Counted from the stretch's first letter, positions 1 through 7,858 are shown. The stretch is DNA of 64,000 nucleotides from Cellulomonas fimi (GCF_028583725.1 NZ_CP110680.1:62001-126000), one strand, 5' to 3'. Notes: generated by a model from the letters alone, not told the origin. Translations and numbers: made by a program.

Positions 1-368
1 CCGTCTCTCCCTGGAATCGCGCGGACGTCGAACGGCGGCAGTGGGGCGACGCCAGCGGCGACGGTCTGGACGAGCCGGCGAACCTCGTCGTCTGACGTGT
101 CCACGCCAGGGGCAGCGGATGCGCGGGCTTGGTCGTCTTCGTCGACGCCCAGCACGATGACGCCGCCGGCGGCGTTGGCCAGTGCAGCGACGTCGATGGC
201 GAGTGCCTTCTTCCCACCGTCGCTCGAGACATACGAGTCACGCTTGAAGTCCAGGTCGAACGACTCGGCCACGTTGCTGGCGACGAGGCCCACGATGTCG
301 TCGTAGGCAAGGTCGTCTACCTCAGCGCCCAGGACTTCCCGCAGACGTGCCGACCGCAGATGCGCCAT
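1..368 (-). CDS. AlbA_2 (Schlafen-type) domain protein, N-terminal part only
   Basis: The gene begins with ATG at 368 and runs off the left edge of the window, so only the first ~122 residues are visible. They contain SFDLDFKRDSY followed by KKALAIDVAALANAAGGVIVLGVDED, read here in two pieces, which fits the AlbA_2 domain (divergent AAA-4 / Schlafen group): an acidic-FK stretch, then an asparagine-containing helix and a GG-V-GV strand. Family members are often ATP-binding or nucleic-acid-binding proteins with a transcriptional or defence-related role; the C-terminal part that would settle this lies outside. It is the last gene of a same-strand group with the nuclease-like gene at 460-912 and the small gene at 918-1028. 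The base composition is less G+C-rich than the chromosome further right, as in the rest of the island. Confidence 0.7.
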   Translation of the reverse strand, partial: MAHLRSARLREVLGAEVDDLAYDDIVGLVASNVAESFDLDFKRDSYVSSDGGKKALAIDVAALANAAGGVIVLGVDEDDQARASAAPGVDTSDDEVRRLVQTVAAGVAPLPPFDVRAIPGRD

Positions 369-459
369 GGCCGCACGATGGCAGATCGCGCCGACACCGC
401 GTGCATCAACGCGGCGGGAGCCTCGTAAATGCCCCACTTCGTGGGTTCGGCGAGCGGAC

Positions 460-912
460 CTACCGGGTCGGCAGGGACGCTCCCTCGACCTGAACCGTGA
501 GGTCTTGAGCAACCCAGAACACCGTGACCTTGAGGCTCATGAGTACAGGCAACATCACCGCCACCTCGGCACGGTGGTCCTCGTTGTCCGGAAAGGCCAG
601 AGCGGCATGCACGCCGCCAGTTGCGACCCACCGCAGCGCCCGGACGGTTGCCACTCCAACGTGGCTATAGACCTGCTTACGTGTGAACGGCTGGCCGTAT
701 CGCTTCGACGTCGTGCGAGCGCTGCCGGCGCCCTTAGCCTCAACGAAGAGGCGGTGGTGGCCGAGCCACGCTTCCACATCGTTGCCCCGCTGGTGGCTGT
801 ACCTCGGATCGATGTCGGTCCAACCGGCGTCGCTCAGGTGGCCACACACTGCGTCGACCACCTGGTCCTCGTACAGGAAAGACGCTGATGGCAGCTCGGG
901 CTCAATGGCCAC
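460..912 (-). CDS. Small PD-(D/E)XK-like nuclease-fold protein
   Basis: A 150-residue protein starting at GTG 912, five bases after the stop of the upstream small gene. Its middle has the order expected of a restriction-endonuclease-like fold: GNDVEAW (D45), then LFVEAKGAGS (E58 and K60), then Q80 in a helix (RKQVYSHVG). I see D...ExK...Q but no other domain and no signal peptide or membrane segment. The nuclease assignment is inference from this short motif pattern and the soluble, small size; the substrate is unknown. It sits between the 36-residue gene at 918-1028 and the AlbA_2 gene at 1-368, all on the minus strand, so the three may form one operon in the island. It could alternatively be a non-catalytic DNA-binding relative. 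Confidence 0.6.
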   Translation of the reverse strand: MAIEPELPSASFLYEDQVVDAVCGHLSDAGWTDIDPRYSHQRGNDVEAWLGHHRLFVEAKGAGSARTTSKRYGQPFTRKQVYSHVGVATVRALRWVATGGVHAALAFPDNEDHRAEVAVMLPVLMSLKVTVFWVAQDLTVQVEGASLPTR

Positions 913-917
913 GGCCG

Positions 918-1028
918 TTACTTCGGCGGTTCCTGGTTGGCGCGCTCAAGAGCGTCGAGGATGACGTCCATGTCTTCGTCATCCTCGGCGCCGTACGTGT
1001 TGAGGTCCAGCTGGTCATATCTGCCCAT
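918..1028 (-). CDS. 36-residue acidic hypothetical protein
   Basis: A short reading frame from ATG 1028 to TAA 918-920 encodes MGRYDQLDLNTYGAEDDEDM and a further 16 residues that continue DVILDALERANQEPPK. It is acidic in the middle and predicted helical towards the end. I do not recognise it. The case for its being real is its position: it stops five bases before the GTG start of the nuclease-like gene on the same strand, has a clean ATG, and its sequence looks protein-like rather than an arginine-rich shadow. It could be a small regulatory or antitoxin-like partner of the downstream nuclease-like protein, but nothing in the sequence proves that. Confidence 0.5.
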   Translation of the reverse strand: MGRYDQLDLNTYGAEDDEDMDVILDALERANQEPPK

Positions 1029-1138
1029 GCAGTGACCTTACTGACAACGGGCCGCGTCGACGCCGTACGCATTCCGTCCTATCAACGTGCGTGAGGGCGG
1101 CGGAAGAGGGCCGAAGGTTTGAGTGGCCCGCCACCGCG

Positions 1139-1249
1139 TCAGCCCTTGCCGAAGGTCGAGCCCGCCGTGGACTTCGCACCCTTGCTCGAGCTGTCCGAGG
1201 CGAGCGTCGCGCCGGCCTTGGACATCGCTGCCTTCGACGGCTTCCCCAT
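1139..1249 (-). CDS. 36-residue Lys/Ser/Ala-rich small protein
   Basis: The ATG at 1249 is preceded by AAGGAGGTG, an almost perfect Shine-Dalgarno sequence at normal spacing, which decides the start over two other in-frame candidates upstream. The product, MGKPSKAAMSKAGATLASDS then SSKGAKSTAGSTFGKG, is basic and low in complexity, with alternating KAG/SKA patterns. Short proteins of this style recur as uncharacterised conserved hypotheticals in bacteria, often near toxin, nuclease or mobile genes; I know of no established function. It is a stand-alone minus-strand gene between the 918-1028 gene and the HNH endonuclease gene. Confidence 0.6.
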   Translation of the reverse strand: MGKPSKAAMSKAGATLASDSSSKGAKSTAGSTFGKG

Positions 1250-1407
1250 GTTCATCACCTCCTTCTGGTGGTTTCGACACCACCGACGGTATGGAAGACG
1301 TCTGACATGCCCGTCCCGGGAACGACCCGTGGCGAGACACGCGCCGCACGGCAGTTCGCGTCGCCGGCTAGGCGTGGCCACTCGAGCCAGGGCGCGTGAC
1401 CCCGGGG

Positions 1408-2100
1408 CTACCTGGTCGCCCGCATCCACGCTTGTTCGCTCGCGCCCAGCGCTGGTCGTCCGACCGCGACCCAGGCCGGCTCGTAGAGGTCAGTGAGACC
1501 ACGCCAAGTTGTGTCCGTCGGGTCGCGAAGCTCCCACCCGAGTTCCTCGAGCGTGAGGTCGCCCTTGCGTCGGTTACAGCCCCAGCAGGCCGTGACGAGG
1601 TTCGACTCCGCGACAGGGTCACCGCCGCCGGCGACGGGCACCACGTGGTCGAGCGTCGTGGAACGCGCCACGAACGCGGGATGTGTCTCGGACGCCTTCC
1701 AGTTCGGGTGCATCGGGAACTCCTCCGGGTAGAGCCGCGTCAGCAGGCGCATCACCGGCGTAAGGATCGTTCGCTCCCCGCAGTAGCGACACTGGTAGCA
1801 GTCCCTCGCGTAGACCCGCGCGATCACCGTGGTCGACGGCCACCGCTTCACGCCACTCGAAGGTGTCGGCTCGAAGCGAATCTCGTCGAGCACCGACCGT
1901 CCGCCCTCGACGTCGCCGTCGATCACGAAGCGCAGTGCCCGCTCCAGCACAGCCGGGTAGGGGTCGTCGAGCTGGCGAGGCCCGTTCATCGACGTGACGT
2001 CCATGGCTGGACCATTCCACAGCATGCGTGTCTGCTGGCCGTTCGGATGCAGTAGCCCCTGTGAATGACGCTCTACGGGCGCTCCGAGCAGGCCTCTCAC
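1408..2100 (-). CDS. HNH endonuclease
   Basis: A 230-residue protein with a complete HNH nuclease domain. The zinc-binding knuckles are CQYC-type pairs at C104/C107 and C172/C175, with TLDHVVPVAGGGD (D151-H152) and SNLVTACWGCNRRKGD (N167, N176) supplying the catalytic HNH elements. Between the first CxxC and the DH there is an insertion of about 40 residues. The GTG start at 2100 lies four bases below the stop of the gene at 2105, suggesting co-transcription, but no good ribosome site is visible there and internal ATGs at residues 26, 33 or 38 are possible. HNH proteins of this kind can be restriction nucleases, homing-type nucleases or repair enzymes; the neighbourhood on the island does not decide between them. 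Confidence 0.85.
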   Translation of the reverse strand: MRGLLGAPVERHSQGLLHPNGQQTRMLWNGPAMDVTSMNGPRQLDDPYPAVLERALRFVIDGDVEGGRSVLDEIRFEPTPSSGVKRWPSTTVIARVYARDCYQCRYCGERTILTPVMRLLTRLYPEEFPMHPNWKASETHPAFVARSTTLDHVVPVAGGGDPVAESNLVTACWGCNRRKGDLTLEELGWELRDPTDTTWRGLTDLYEPAWVAVGRPALGASEQAWMRATR

Positions 2101-2104
2101 CGAG

Positions 2105-2830
2105 TCACTGAGTGATCGCCTTCACGACGGAAGCGACGCCAGGAGCAAGCTGGTACGCGGTACCTGCGATGGTGAACGCATTCGCGACGAACGCGATGAG
2201 TTCCCAGTACTTGCGCACGCCCTTCCTCTCGTCCGCTTCGGGGCGACCGTTCGACACGGCAGACAACGCGGCGACGGAGTCGAGAAGCGCTTCTCGGACA
2301 CCCTCGGCGCCGCTCACCTTGAAGAGCCGGAGTGCTGCCTGCAGTCGCAGGGCATGCCGGACGAGAAGGCCACGTGCATCTTCGTCATCGATGGCCTCGA
2401 GCGCGTCAAGCAACTGCCCTACGAGGTCCGCTGCCTGTGCGACCGCGTCGGCCTCCATGTGGACCGGCGGCTCATTGCGGTCGAGTTGGTCGGCGACGAC
2501 CTGCAACAACATCGTGTCGACCTCGGTGTACTGCGCCTTGAAGTTCTCGACCGTCGTTTCCAGTTGGTGGGCGATGCTCATGGCCGCGTCAACCCGTGCG
2601 CGCCACCCCAACAGCAGGTCGTGGTCGACGTTCGGAAGTCGCCGGACCGCCGCCTCGGTCTCGTCGGGCAAGGCGAGCACCGCGACGACACCCTGGACCA
2701 ACGCGCTCGTGTCGGCGGGTTCGCACCTGAAGATCGGAGCCCAAGCGCCCCTCAGTTGCGTGTTCGAGCGTCCGCGCATCTCGACGAGCAACGCGTGAAG
2801 CCGTCCAGCCGGTGTGTCCTCGCGTGCCAT
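2105..2830 (-). CDS. Hypothetical helical protein with C-terminal hydrophobic segment
   Basis: A 241-residue protein taken from ATG 2830 (MAREDTPAGRLHALL), where protein-like sequence begins; the frame is open further upstream but there it is arginine-rich and overlaps the promoter side of the recombinase gene. The body is mostly predicted helix with acidic, leucine-rich stretches, and the end carries a single hydrophobic stretch (ELIAFVANAFTIAGTAYQL) that may cross or attach to the membrane. I recognise no family. It lies immediately upstream of the HNH gene on the same strand and is divergent from the serine recombinase, so it may share a control region with the latter. Confidence 0.65.
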   Translation of the reverse strand: MAREDTPAGRLHALLVEMRGRSNTQLRGAWAPIFRCEPADTSALVQGVVAVLALPDETEAAVRRLPNVDHDLLLGWRARVDAAMSIAHQLETTVENFKAQYTEVDTMLLQVVADQLDRNEPPVHMEADAVAQAADLVGQLLDALEAIDDEDARGLLVRHALRLQAALRLFKVSGAEGVREALLDSVAALSAVSNGRPEADERKGVRKYWELIAFVANAFTIAGTAYQLAPGVASVVKAITQ

Positions 2831-2982
2831 GCTCGGGACCCTAATGGCGGAACGCCGCCCGGTGGGCTCTCTCGAAACCTTGGTTACGGGAGACTCTCCC
2901 GGCGCCCTTCGGGATGCGTGCAAACGGGACACAGAGGTCGCTCAGAAGCTGTTATCAAAATGAGGTCCCGTATTCGTGTGCG

Positions 2983-3007
2983 CGAACGTGGCATTTCGAT
3001 ACGTTCG
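2983..3007. promoter_or_regulatory. 7-bp inverted repeat upstream of recombinase
   Basis: CGAACGT at 2983-2989 and ACGTTCG at 3001-3007 form a perfect 7-bp inverted repeat with an 11-bp spacer, ending seven bases before the recombinase ATG. The palindrome CGAACGTTCG also occurs inside the gene near 3140. Small serine recombinases often bind imperfect inverted repeats beside their own gene both to recombine and to autoregulate, so this is a candidate site. That role is inference. Confidence 0.4.
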
Positions 3008-3013
3008 GACGCC

Positions 3014-3670
3014 ATGAAGACCACCGAGAGCGTCCTCGCGCCGACTGGCGTCGACTTGTCGTATTGCCGCGTGTCGACGACGGCTCAGCACCTCGATCGG
3101 CAGCTCGCCGCGATGGCCACCGAGGGCATTCCCGAGGACCGAACGTTCGTTGACAAGGCGACCGGCGCGCACACGCAGCGGCCCGGATTGCAGGCGCTGC
3201 TCGCGTACGCACGACCCGGCGACGTGGTCGTTGTGTACACGCTGGACCGGCTCGGCCGCTCGCTCCGGGACACCCTGAACCTCGTCGCCGAGCTGAAGGA
3301 TCGTGGAATCGGTCTGCGCACCATCGCGGACCCGATCCGCATCGACACGACCGACGAGTCTCCAACGGCGCAACTGGCCTTGCTCCTGCTTGGTCTCTTC
3401 AGTGAACTCGAGCGCGTCTACAACCGCGAGAGGGTCGCTTCGGCGCGCGCTGCCCGCGCGGCGCGGGGCGACGGGCGCGGCGTCGGTCGACCCCGCGCGC
3501 TGTCCGACGACCAGATCGCCTACGCGACGCATCTGCGTGACATCCTCGAGCGCTCCGTCCCGTCCATCGCCACTGAGTTGGGCGTGGGCACTGCGACGCT
3601 CTACCGCGCACTGCCGCCTCGCCCGGTCCTCGCGCCGACGGCGAGCGGCACGGAGCCGGAGCAGCGCTGA
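3014..3670 (+). CDS. Small serine recombinase (resolvase/invertase family)
   Basis: 218 residues from ATG 3014. The N-terminal catalytic domain has YCRVSTTAQHLDRQ with the nucleophile serine at residue 21, then ARPGDVVVVYTLDRLGRSL, the conserved DRLGRS helix, and RTIADPIRIDTTDES followed by the long E-helix region ERVYNRERV. The last ~50 residues (LSDDQIAYATHL...IATELGVGTATLYRAL) are a helix-turn-helix for DNA binding. Length and layout match Tn3-type resolvases and DNA invertases rather than large serine integrases or tyrosine integrases. It could resolve or invert DNA in the island; it is not the enzyme expected to insert an element at a tRNA 3' end. The frame is open upstream, but the ATG is where family sequence begins. 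Confidence 0.9.
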   Translation: MKTTESVLAPTGVDLSYCRVSTTAQHLDRQLAAMATEGIPEDRTFVDKATGAHTQRPGLQALLAYARPGDVVVVYTLDRLGRSLRDTLNLVAELKDRGIGLRTIADPIRIDTTDESPTAQLALLLLGLFSELERVYNRERVASARAARAARGDGRGVGRPRALSDDQIAYATHLRDILERSVPSIATELGVGTATLYRALPPRPVLAPTASGTEPEQR

Positions 3671-3877
3671 TCGGCGAACCACCCCACTCGCGCCGGGCGT
3701 GACCTTCGGCCAGCGCCAGCGCGGCTCTGGCCGGCCACGCGCCCGACCCGTGGCTTGACGGGCTCGCACCCCGGTACGTCGCGGGGACTATCACCGTCGC
3801 GAAGACGAGGAAGGCCGTCGAAGCCCAGTAACCGTGTCCCTCACCACCGACCCCAACCCCGGAGGCGCCGCTTGACC

Positions 3878-4402
3878 ATGAACCCGACATTCGAGCCGTA
3901 CGGCGGCTACGCCCTGACCAACCTGCACCAGGCGGGCGGTGAGGAGACCCTCCGCTTCGAGGCGTTCGTGACGCTCCACGGCCGGAAGGTCCTGCACGTC
4001 TCGAACGGAGGCGTGGGCGGTTCGCACCGCTACCAGCCCGTCACGTACGACTGGGCCGGGTTCCGTGCCACGCTGGCCACGTTCGAGGGCTACGCCGTCG
4101 GCTGGAATGCCGGGAGCGAGTTCGCTGGCTACGAGGACGCGGACCAGCTCGTCAACCGCCTGATCGATGTGGCGGCGCTGAACCGCATGCGCGTAGTGCC
4201 TTTCGTGCTCGACGGCGGTGACTATTGGCAGACGGGTGAGTGCCACAGGTTCACTCGCTCGGCGACGCGCGAGCAGGTCATCGCAGCCCTAACGGGTCCG
4301 GAGTATGCGCACCGCACCCCGCGCGTCTGGGAGAAAGCCGTGGGCGACTTCGTGCTAGTCGGCGACGTCGTCGGCGAGCCTGTCGACGGGGAGTGCCCGT
4401 GA
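3878..4402 (+). CDS. Hypothetical protein
   Basis: A 174-residue soluble protein starting at ATG 3878, with GGAGG at 3861-3865 as a somewhat distant ribosome site. No signal peptide or membrane segment is present. The sequence is rich in aromatic residues (SHRYQPVTYDWAGFRATL, GGDYWQTGECHRF) and has mixed alpha/beta character. I do not recognise a family. It overlaps the next gene by four bases (GTGA), so the two are probably translated together, and both precede the Vsr/methylase cassette in the island. Confidence 0.65.
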   Translation: MNPTFEPYGGYALTNLHQAGGEETLRFEAFVTLHGRKVLHVSNGGVGGSHRYQPVTYDWAGFRATLATFEGYAVGWNAGSEFAGYEDADQLVNRLIDVAALNRMRVVPFVLDGGDYWQTGECHRFTRSATREQVIAALTGPEYAHRTPRVWEKAVGDFVLVGDVVGEPVDGECP

Positions 4403-4704
4403 GCGTCACCGCCGCGTTCACCGCGTCCGTTGTCGCGCATCTCAACGCCGCAGGGCTCTTCGCCTTCGTAGACCGTCAGGTGGGGCCTGCTGCTATCTGC
4501 GTCGAACTCGTGACCGACGAACTGCTCGCCTTCGTTGACCTTGAGGACCTGTCGTTCGCGGTCACCGTCGCCCGGGCGGGGACGCAGCGACTCGTCCCGG
4601 ACGGACCGCTACGCGACCACGACCGGTGTGCCAACGCGGGTTGTGTGAGCGGTGCGCTCCTCGAGCGGGTCCTCGCCCAGAGGTGCATCGAGTACGCCCG
4701 ATGA
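4399..4704 (+). CDS. Hypothetical protein coupled to upstream gene
   Basis: 101 residues from GTG 4399, which overlaps the TGA of the preceding gene. The product (SVTAAFTASVVAHLNAAGLF at the start) has no membrane segment and a two-cysteine stretch near the end (RCANAGCVSGALLERVL). Nothing in it is diagnostic. Translational coupling to the 3878-4402 gene suggests that the two products act together. The vsr gene starts 20 bases downstream on the same strand. Confidence 0.6.
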   Translation: MSVTAAFTASVVAHLNAAGLFAFVDRQVGPAAICVELVTDELLAFVDLEDLSFAVTVARAGTQRLVPDGPLRDHDRCANAGCVSGALLERVLAQRCIEYAR

Positions 4705-4724
4705 GGCTCACGTAGCCTCGAACT

Positions 4725-5162
4725 GTGGCGGAGCAGTGGACCAGCACGACCGCGGGGCGTCACCTCGCTGGGCGGGTCAGGGTCAGCACCGCGCCTGAGG
4801 TCGCGCTCCGAAAGGCGCTCCACGCGGCCGGGTTTCGCTTCCGTCTTCAGGTCAGGCTGGCTCCTCGCGGTTGCACGCCGGACCTCGTACTCCCGCGCTA
4901 CCGGGTCGCGGTGTTTGTCGACGGGTGCTACTGGCACTCCTGCCCGGCGCACGGCCGCAAGACGCCGTGGACCGGGCCGAACGCAGACCTCTGGGAGCGG
5001 AAGATGGCCAGGAACCGCGAGCGGGACCAACGGTCGACGACGCTCGCCCGGGACGCCGGGTGGACCGTTCTCCGCGTATGGGAGCACGAGGTAACAAACG
5101 ACATCACGGCCGCCGTCGACCGCCTTCGCGCAGCGTGTGGCGGTGGGTCGACGGCGAACTAG
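4725..5162 (+). CDS. vsr: Very short patch repair (Vsr) endonuclease
   Basis: 145 residues, the usual Vsr length, from GTG 4725. Family landmarks are present: STAPEVALRKALHAAGFRFRL at the front, GCTPDLVLPRYRVAVFVDGCYWHSCP (given here for its key residues: the catalytic D of PDLV, the VFVDG strand and the zinc-side C/H residues), WxxKMARNRERDQ, and RVWEHEV at the end. Vsr nicks next to T:G mismatches that arise when 5-methylcytosine deaminates within a Dcm-type site, so it normally accompanies a cytosine-5 methyltransferase. That partner is at 6173-7534, convergent and separated by one unknown gene. Presence of vsr supports the methylase being a C5 enzyme whose site suffers C-to-T loss. Confidence 0.92.
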   Translation: MAEQWTSTTAGRHLAGRVRVSTAPEVALRKALHAAGFRFRLQVRLAPRGCTPDLVLPRYRVAVFVDGCYWHSCPAHGRKTPWTGPNADLWERKMARNRERDQRSTTLARDAGWTVLRVWEHEVTNDITAAVDRLRAACGGGSTAN

Positions 5163-5188
5163 CACGCTACGGGGCTAGGGTCCCGCCC

Positions 5189-6166
5189 ATGCCGATCCTG
5201 TGCGGTGCGACGGGCCAAGACCTTGCGACGCTCCACGTGGACCCCAAGGACGAGTCTCTAGTTCGCACGCTTGCCAACATGCTTGGCGACCCGGAGTTTC
5301 TGCTGCCGTTCGTCGCGGCCCAGCCCCAGTACCGCCAGACGTACTACGCACTCACGGCCGCCGCACTCCTCGAGGATGTCTGGTCCGACGCTCTCGCCAA
5401 CTGGATCGCGCGAACAGAACCGGGCTCCACGCTTACGAAGACGCCACGTGGCGTGAAGGGCGCTCTCGGCGACTACTTGTTCAACCAGCGTCCATACAGC
5501 CACAAGTCCGGCGACGGTCCGCAGGACATGGGCGTCCACTGGGACGCTCTCGTCGCACAGAAGAGCAGCGGGCTCTGGTCGTCGCCGATCTCCGTCGTGT
5601 ACGTCGCGTCGGGGTATGGCAACAAGGAGGGCGCGTTCGAACGTCACCTCGCGCCGAGCACTGTTGCACCAGTCTCCGTGCGAGTCGTCTTCCCGCTGCC
5701 ACCGCAAGTGCCAGCGCGCGGGAAGGTCCCAGCGCTGTTCCGTTGGGAACCAACGGGCGCAGCCGAGGTTCTTGCCGTGTGGGCTGACTGGCCGTCATTC
5801 GAAGAGGTGTGGTCGCTCGTGGCCGAACAGGTTGCGAACGGTGTCCCGGCCAACCACATCGAACTGCTCTGGGTCCGTGCAGGTAAGGGAGTCGTCGCCG
5901 GCGACTTGGGGACAGTCAAGATCCCAGCCCGTCCCGGGGTCTACGTTCTGCCCGAGACGTTGCTGACCGACGTCCCTACCAACCACAACAACCGTGCGAC
6001 GATCCTCAAGGCCACAACGATGGGCGAACTGATGCGGTCAGCCGCGCACCTCGGGTTGTGGGCGCCGTTGCCTATGTGGTTCGCGGCGTACGCGCCGCCG
6101 CGACCGCCGGACTTGTACCTGGCACTCCGTGGCGAGTTCGACCGGCGGTTCTCGCCCGTGAAGTAA
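5189..6166 (+). CDS. Unknown protein between Vsr and Dcm; candidate restriction endonuclease
   Basis: 325 residues from ATG 5189. It starts 26 bases after vsr and ends six bases from the stop of the convergent methylase gene. I do not recognise its family. Features include an acidic, aromatic N-terminal half, a charged stretch GDGPQDMGVHWDALVAQKSS in which D...QxK-like spacing can be imagined, and a C-terminal half rich in Trp and Pro; it has no signal peptide or membrane segment. In type II restriction loci the third gene next to a C5 methylase and Vsr is very often the restriction enzyme, and these enzymes are poorly conserved, which fits an unrecognised protein here. That assignment is positional inference only. 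Confidence 0.6.
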   Translation: MPILCGATGQDLATLHVDPKDESLVRTLANMLGDPEFLLPFVAAQPQYRQTYYALTAAALLEDVWSDALANWIARTEPGSTLTKTPRGVKGALGDYLFNQRPYSHKSGDGPQDMGVHWDALVAQKSSGLWSSPISVVYVASGYGNKEGAFERHLAPSTVAPVSVRVVFPLPPQVPARGKVPALFRWEPTGAAEVLAVWADWPSFEEVWSLVAEQVANGVPANHIELLWVRAGKGVVAGDLGTVKIPARPGVYVLPETLLTDVPTNHNNRATILKATTMGELMRSAAHLGLWAPLPMWFAAYAPPRPPDLYLALRGEFDRRFSPVK

Positions 6167-6172
6167 CAGCGT

Positions 6173-7534
6173 TCAGCCGGCCACAGGGAACATCTCGGCC
6201 AGCAGCTTGTCGGGTGCGTCGGGGGCGCCGTCTACGGCGGCAAGGATTCGACGGCCCTGCGGTGTCGTCTGCAGCACGTCGCGGTCGCGGTTCACGTGGG
6301 CGCGGAGGATGTGCCACACCACGCCGATGTTTACGCCGTTCCCGAGCTGCTTGTACGTCGCGGACGTCGGCTGCTCGCCAAAGTTGAAGCCGTCCGGCAG
6401 ACCCTGTAGGCGCGCGGCCTCTCGAGGCGAGAGTCGACGCTCGCGCGGCCCAACGACGCTGGTCTGCGTGATTGCGACGAGCGCTGGCACGTACGTTGGG
6501 CGCTTGGCTCGGATGCCGGACGGGCGCAGGTGCATCACTGTGTCCCAGAGCCGCGGCGTGTCCTGTGCCTGCCATTCGAGTTTGCGGCGCGAAGGCGGGA
6601 AGGCGTCTGTGAACACGCCCCACTTCTTCGCCCACTTGTCGAGCGTCTTCCTGTGCTCCGTGTAGAACACCGCGTTCTTCGTGAGGTGCTGACGCTTCCA
6701 CAGCGGGGTTTCCACGGGGATGCGCAGTTCGTCGACCTCGACCCACGCGTCTGCCCAGATGGGGAAGCCCGGTAGGCGCTTACCTTCGCGCTCCTCCCAC
6801 ATGAGCTGGACGAACTCGTCCCACGCGTCGATCCAGAGGCGTTCCGATGGGGTGAGGTCGCAGCCCTGCACATGGTGGTCGGGGTCAAGCGGCAGATGCG
6901 TGTCCAGGTCCCAGTCGTCGGGCCCCCAGCCATCGAACCTATCCGCCATCGTCGCTACGGGTGTCGGGCGGCTGTCGCCGATGCCCTTCGGGTTGTACGT
7001 CGCGGTGATGAACACGCGTTCACGGACCTGCGGCCGTCCACCGAGCGCAGGCGGCAGGAGGTGCGGGGAGAAGATCGCCGGCACATCCGAGACCCGGTAG
7101 CCCTCCTCGCGCAACGTCCGGACGATGATTCGCAGCTCGTGGTCGTGGCGCGGCCCCGCAAGGTTCCGGACGTTCTCGATGAGGACGACGGTCGGCTTGT
7201 GCTCCTGCACGATGCGCAACGTGTTGAACCACAAGGTTCCACGGGTCTCGTCCATGCCGCGCTGCGCACCTGACTTAGAGAAGGGCTGGCACGGCAGCCC
7301 TGCAGCCAGGATGTCGTGGGGGGGCACGTTCATGACGTCGTCGTTGGCGTCCTTGGTGATGTCGCCGCGCGGGTCCATGCCCCAGTTCCGCTGGTAGGCG
7401 GCAGCGGCGTAAGGGTCGATTTCGATGGCGTAGCGGCACGTCCCGCCGTACGCCGACAAGGCCGCGTGGAAGCCGCCGATGCCCGCGAAGAGGTCAACGA
7501 ACCGGAACGCCGGCTCCTCGGACGTGTCGGTCAC
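6173..7534 (-). CDS. dcm: DNA (cytosine-5)-methyltransferase
   Basis: 453 residues from GTG 7534, with GGGAGG at good spacing. It carries the C5-methyltransferase motifs in order: I FVDLFAGIGGF (residues 12-22), IV GLPCQPFSKSG with catalytic C82, VI VVLIENVRNL (E120-N-V), VIII PQVRERVFI, and IX/X near the end (RRLSPREAARLQGLPDGF then TYKQLGNGVN). The stretch between VIII and IX is the target-recognition region and is about 200 residues long. It would methylate cytosine in a specific site using S-adenosylmethionine. It faces vsr and the unknown 325-residue gene convergently, making a compact restriction/repair cassette at the inner end of the island. The sequence recognised cannot be told from the protein. 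Confidence 0.95.
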   Translation of the reverse strand: MTDTSEEPAFRFVDLFAGIGGFHAALSAYGGTCRYAIEIDPYAAAAYQRNWGMDPRGDITKDANDDVMNVPPHDILAAGLPCQPFSKSGAQRGMDETRGTLWFNTLRIVQEHKPTVVLIENVRNLAGPRHDHELRIIVRTLREEGYRVSDVPAIFSPHLLPPALGGRPQVRERVFITATYNPKGIGDSRPTPVATMADRFDGWGPDDWDLDTHLPLDPDHHVQGCDLTPSERLWIDAWDEFVQLMWEEREGKRLPGFPIWADAWVEVDELRIPVETPLWKRQHLTKNAVFYTEHRKTLDKWAKKWGVFTDAFPPSRRKLEWQAQDTPRLWDTVMHLRPSGIRAKRPTYVPALVAITQTSVVGPRERRLSPREAARLQGLPDGFNFGEQPTSATYKQLGNGVNIGVVWHILRAHVNRDRDVLQTTPQGRRILAAVDGAPDAPDKLLAEMFPVAG

Positions 7535-7718
7535 AGCAAACCTCCCAGACTACGGTCGCAGGGCGACAACGCGGGCCGTCCCGCAGTCCCCAAGCTAGCA
7601 GCTTAGCTGACAGTTCAGCTATCCGTCGGCAGCGTGTCTCCGATGCCGCCCGGCGCGACGGTACGCGTCGGGGCTGACACGCACGGCACCCTGCTGAGCG
7701 CGGGCGGGTCCCATGGAC

Positions 7719-7821
7719 CGTGTTCCCGCCGAGCCGAGTGTCGTGTTCCCAGTGGGAACACGACACGCCGGGAACTGCACCCAACTGCAAGGAACTGGCT
7801 ACAACGACGGGTGGGAACACG
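7719..7821. repeat. Four CGTGTTCCC half-sites with a 29-bp palindrome
   Basis: CGTGTTCCC occurs on the plus strand at 7719-7727 and 7742-7750, and inverted (GGGAACACG) at 7754-7762 and 7813-7821. The inner pair belongs to a perfect inverted repeat with 14-bp arms (7738-7751 and 7753-7766) around one central base. The outer pair is also in inverted orientation, nested around the inner one. The array ends 37 bp before the tRNA fragment. It may be integrase/excisionase arm sites or a repressor operator of the element. Confidence 0.7.
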
Positions 7822-7858
7822 GTGTTTCTGCGTTTGACCTGCTCAGACACCACGTTGG

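Noticed and set aside
3014..3670. The serine recombinase as the integrase of the island
   Set aside because: It is a small resolvase/invertase; tRNA 3'-end insertion is typical of tyrosine integrases.
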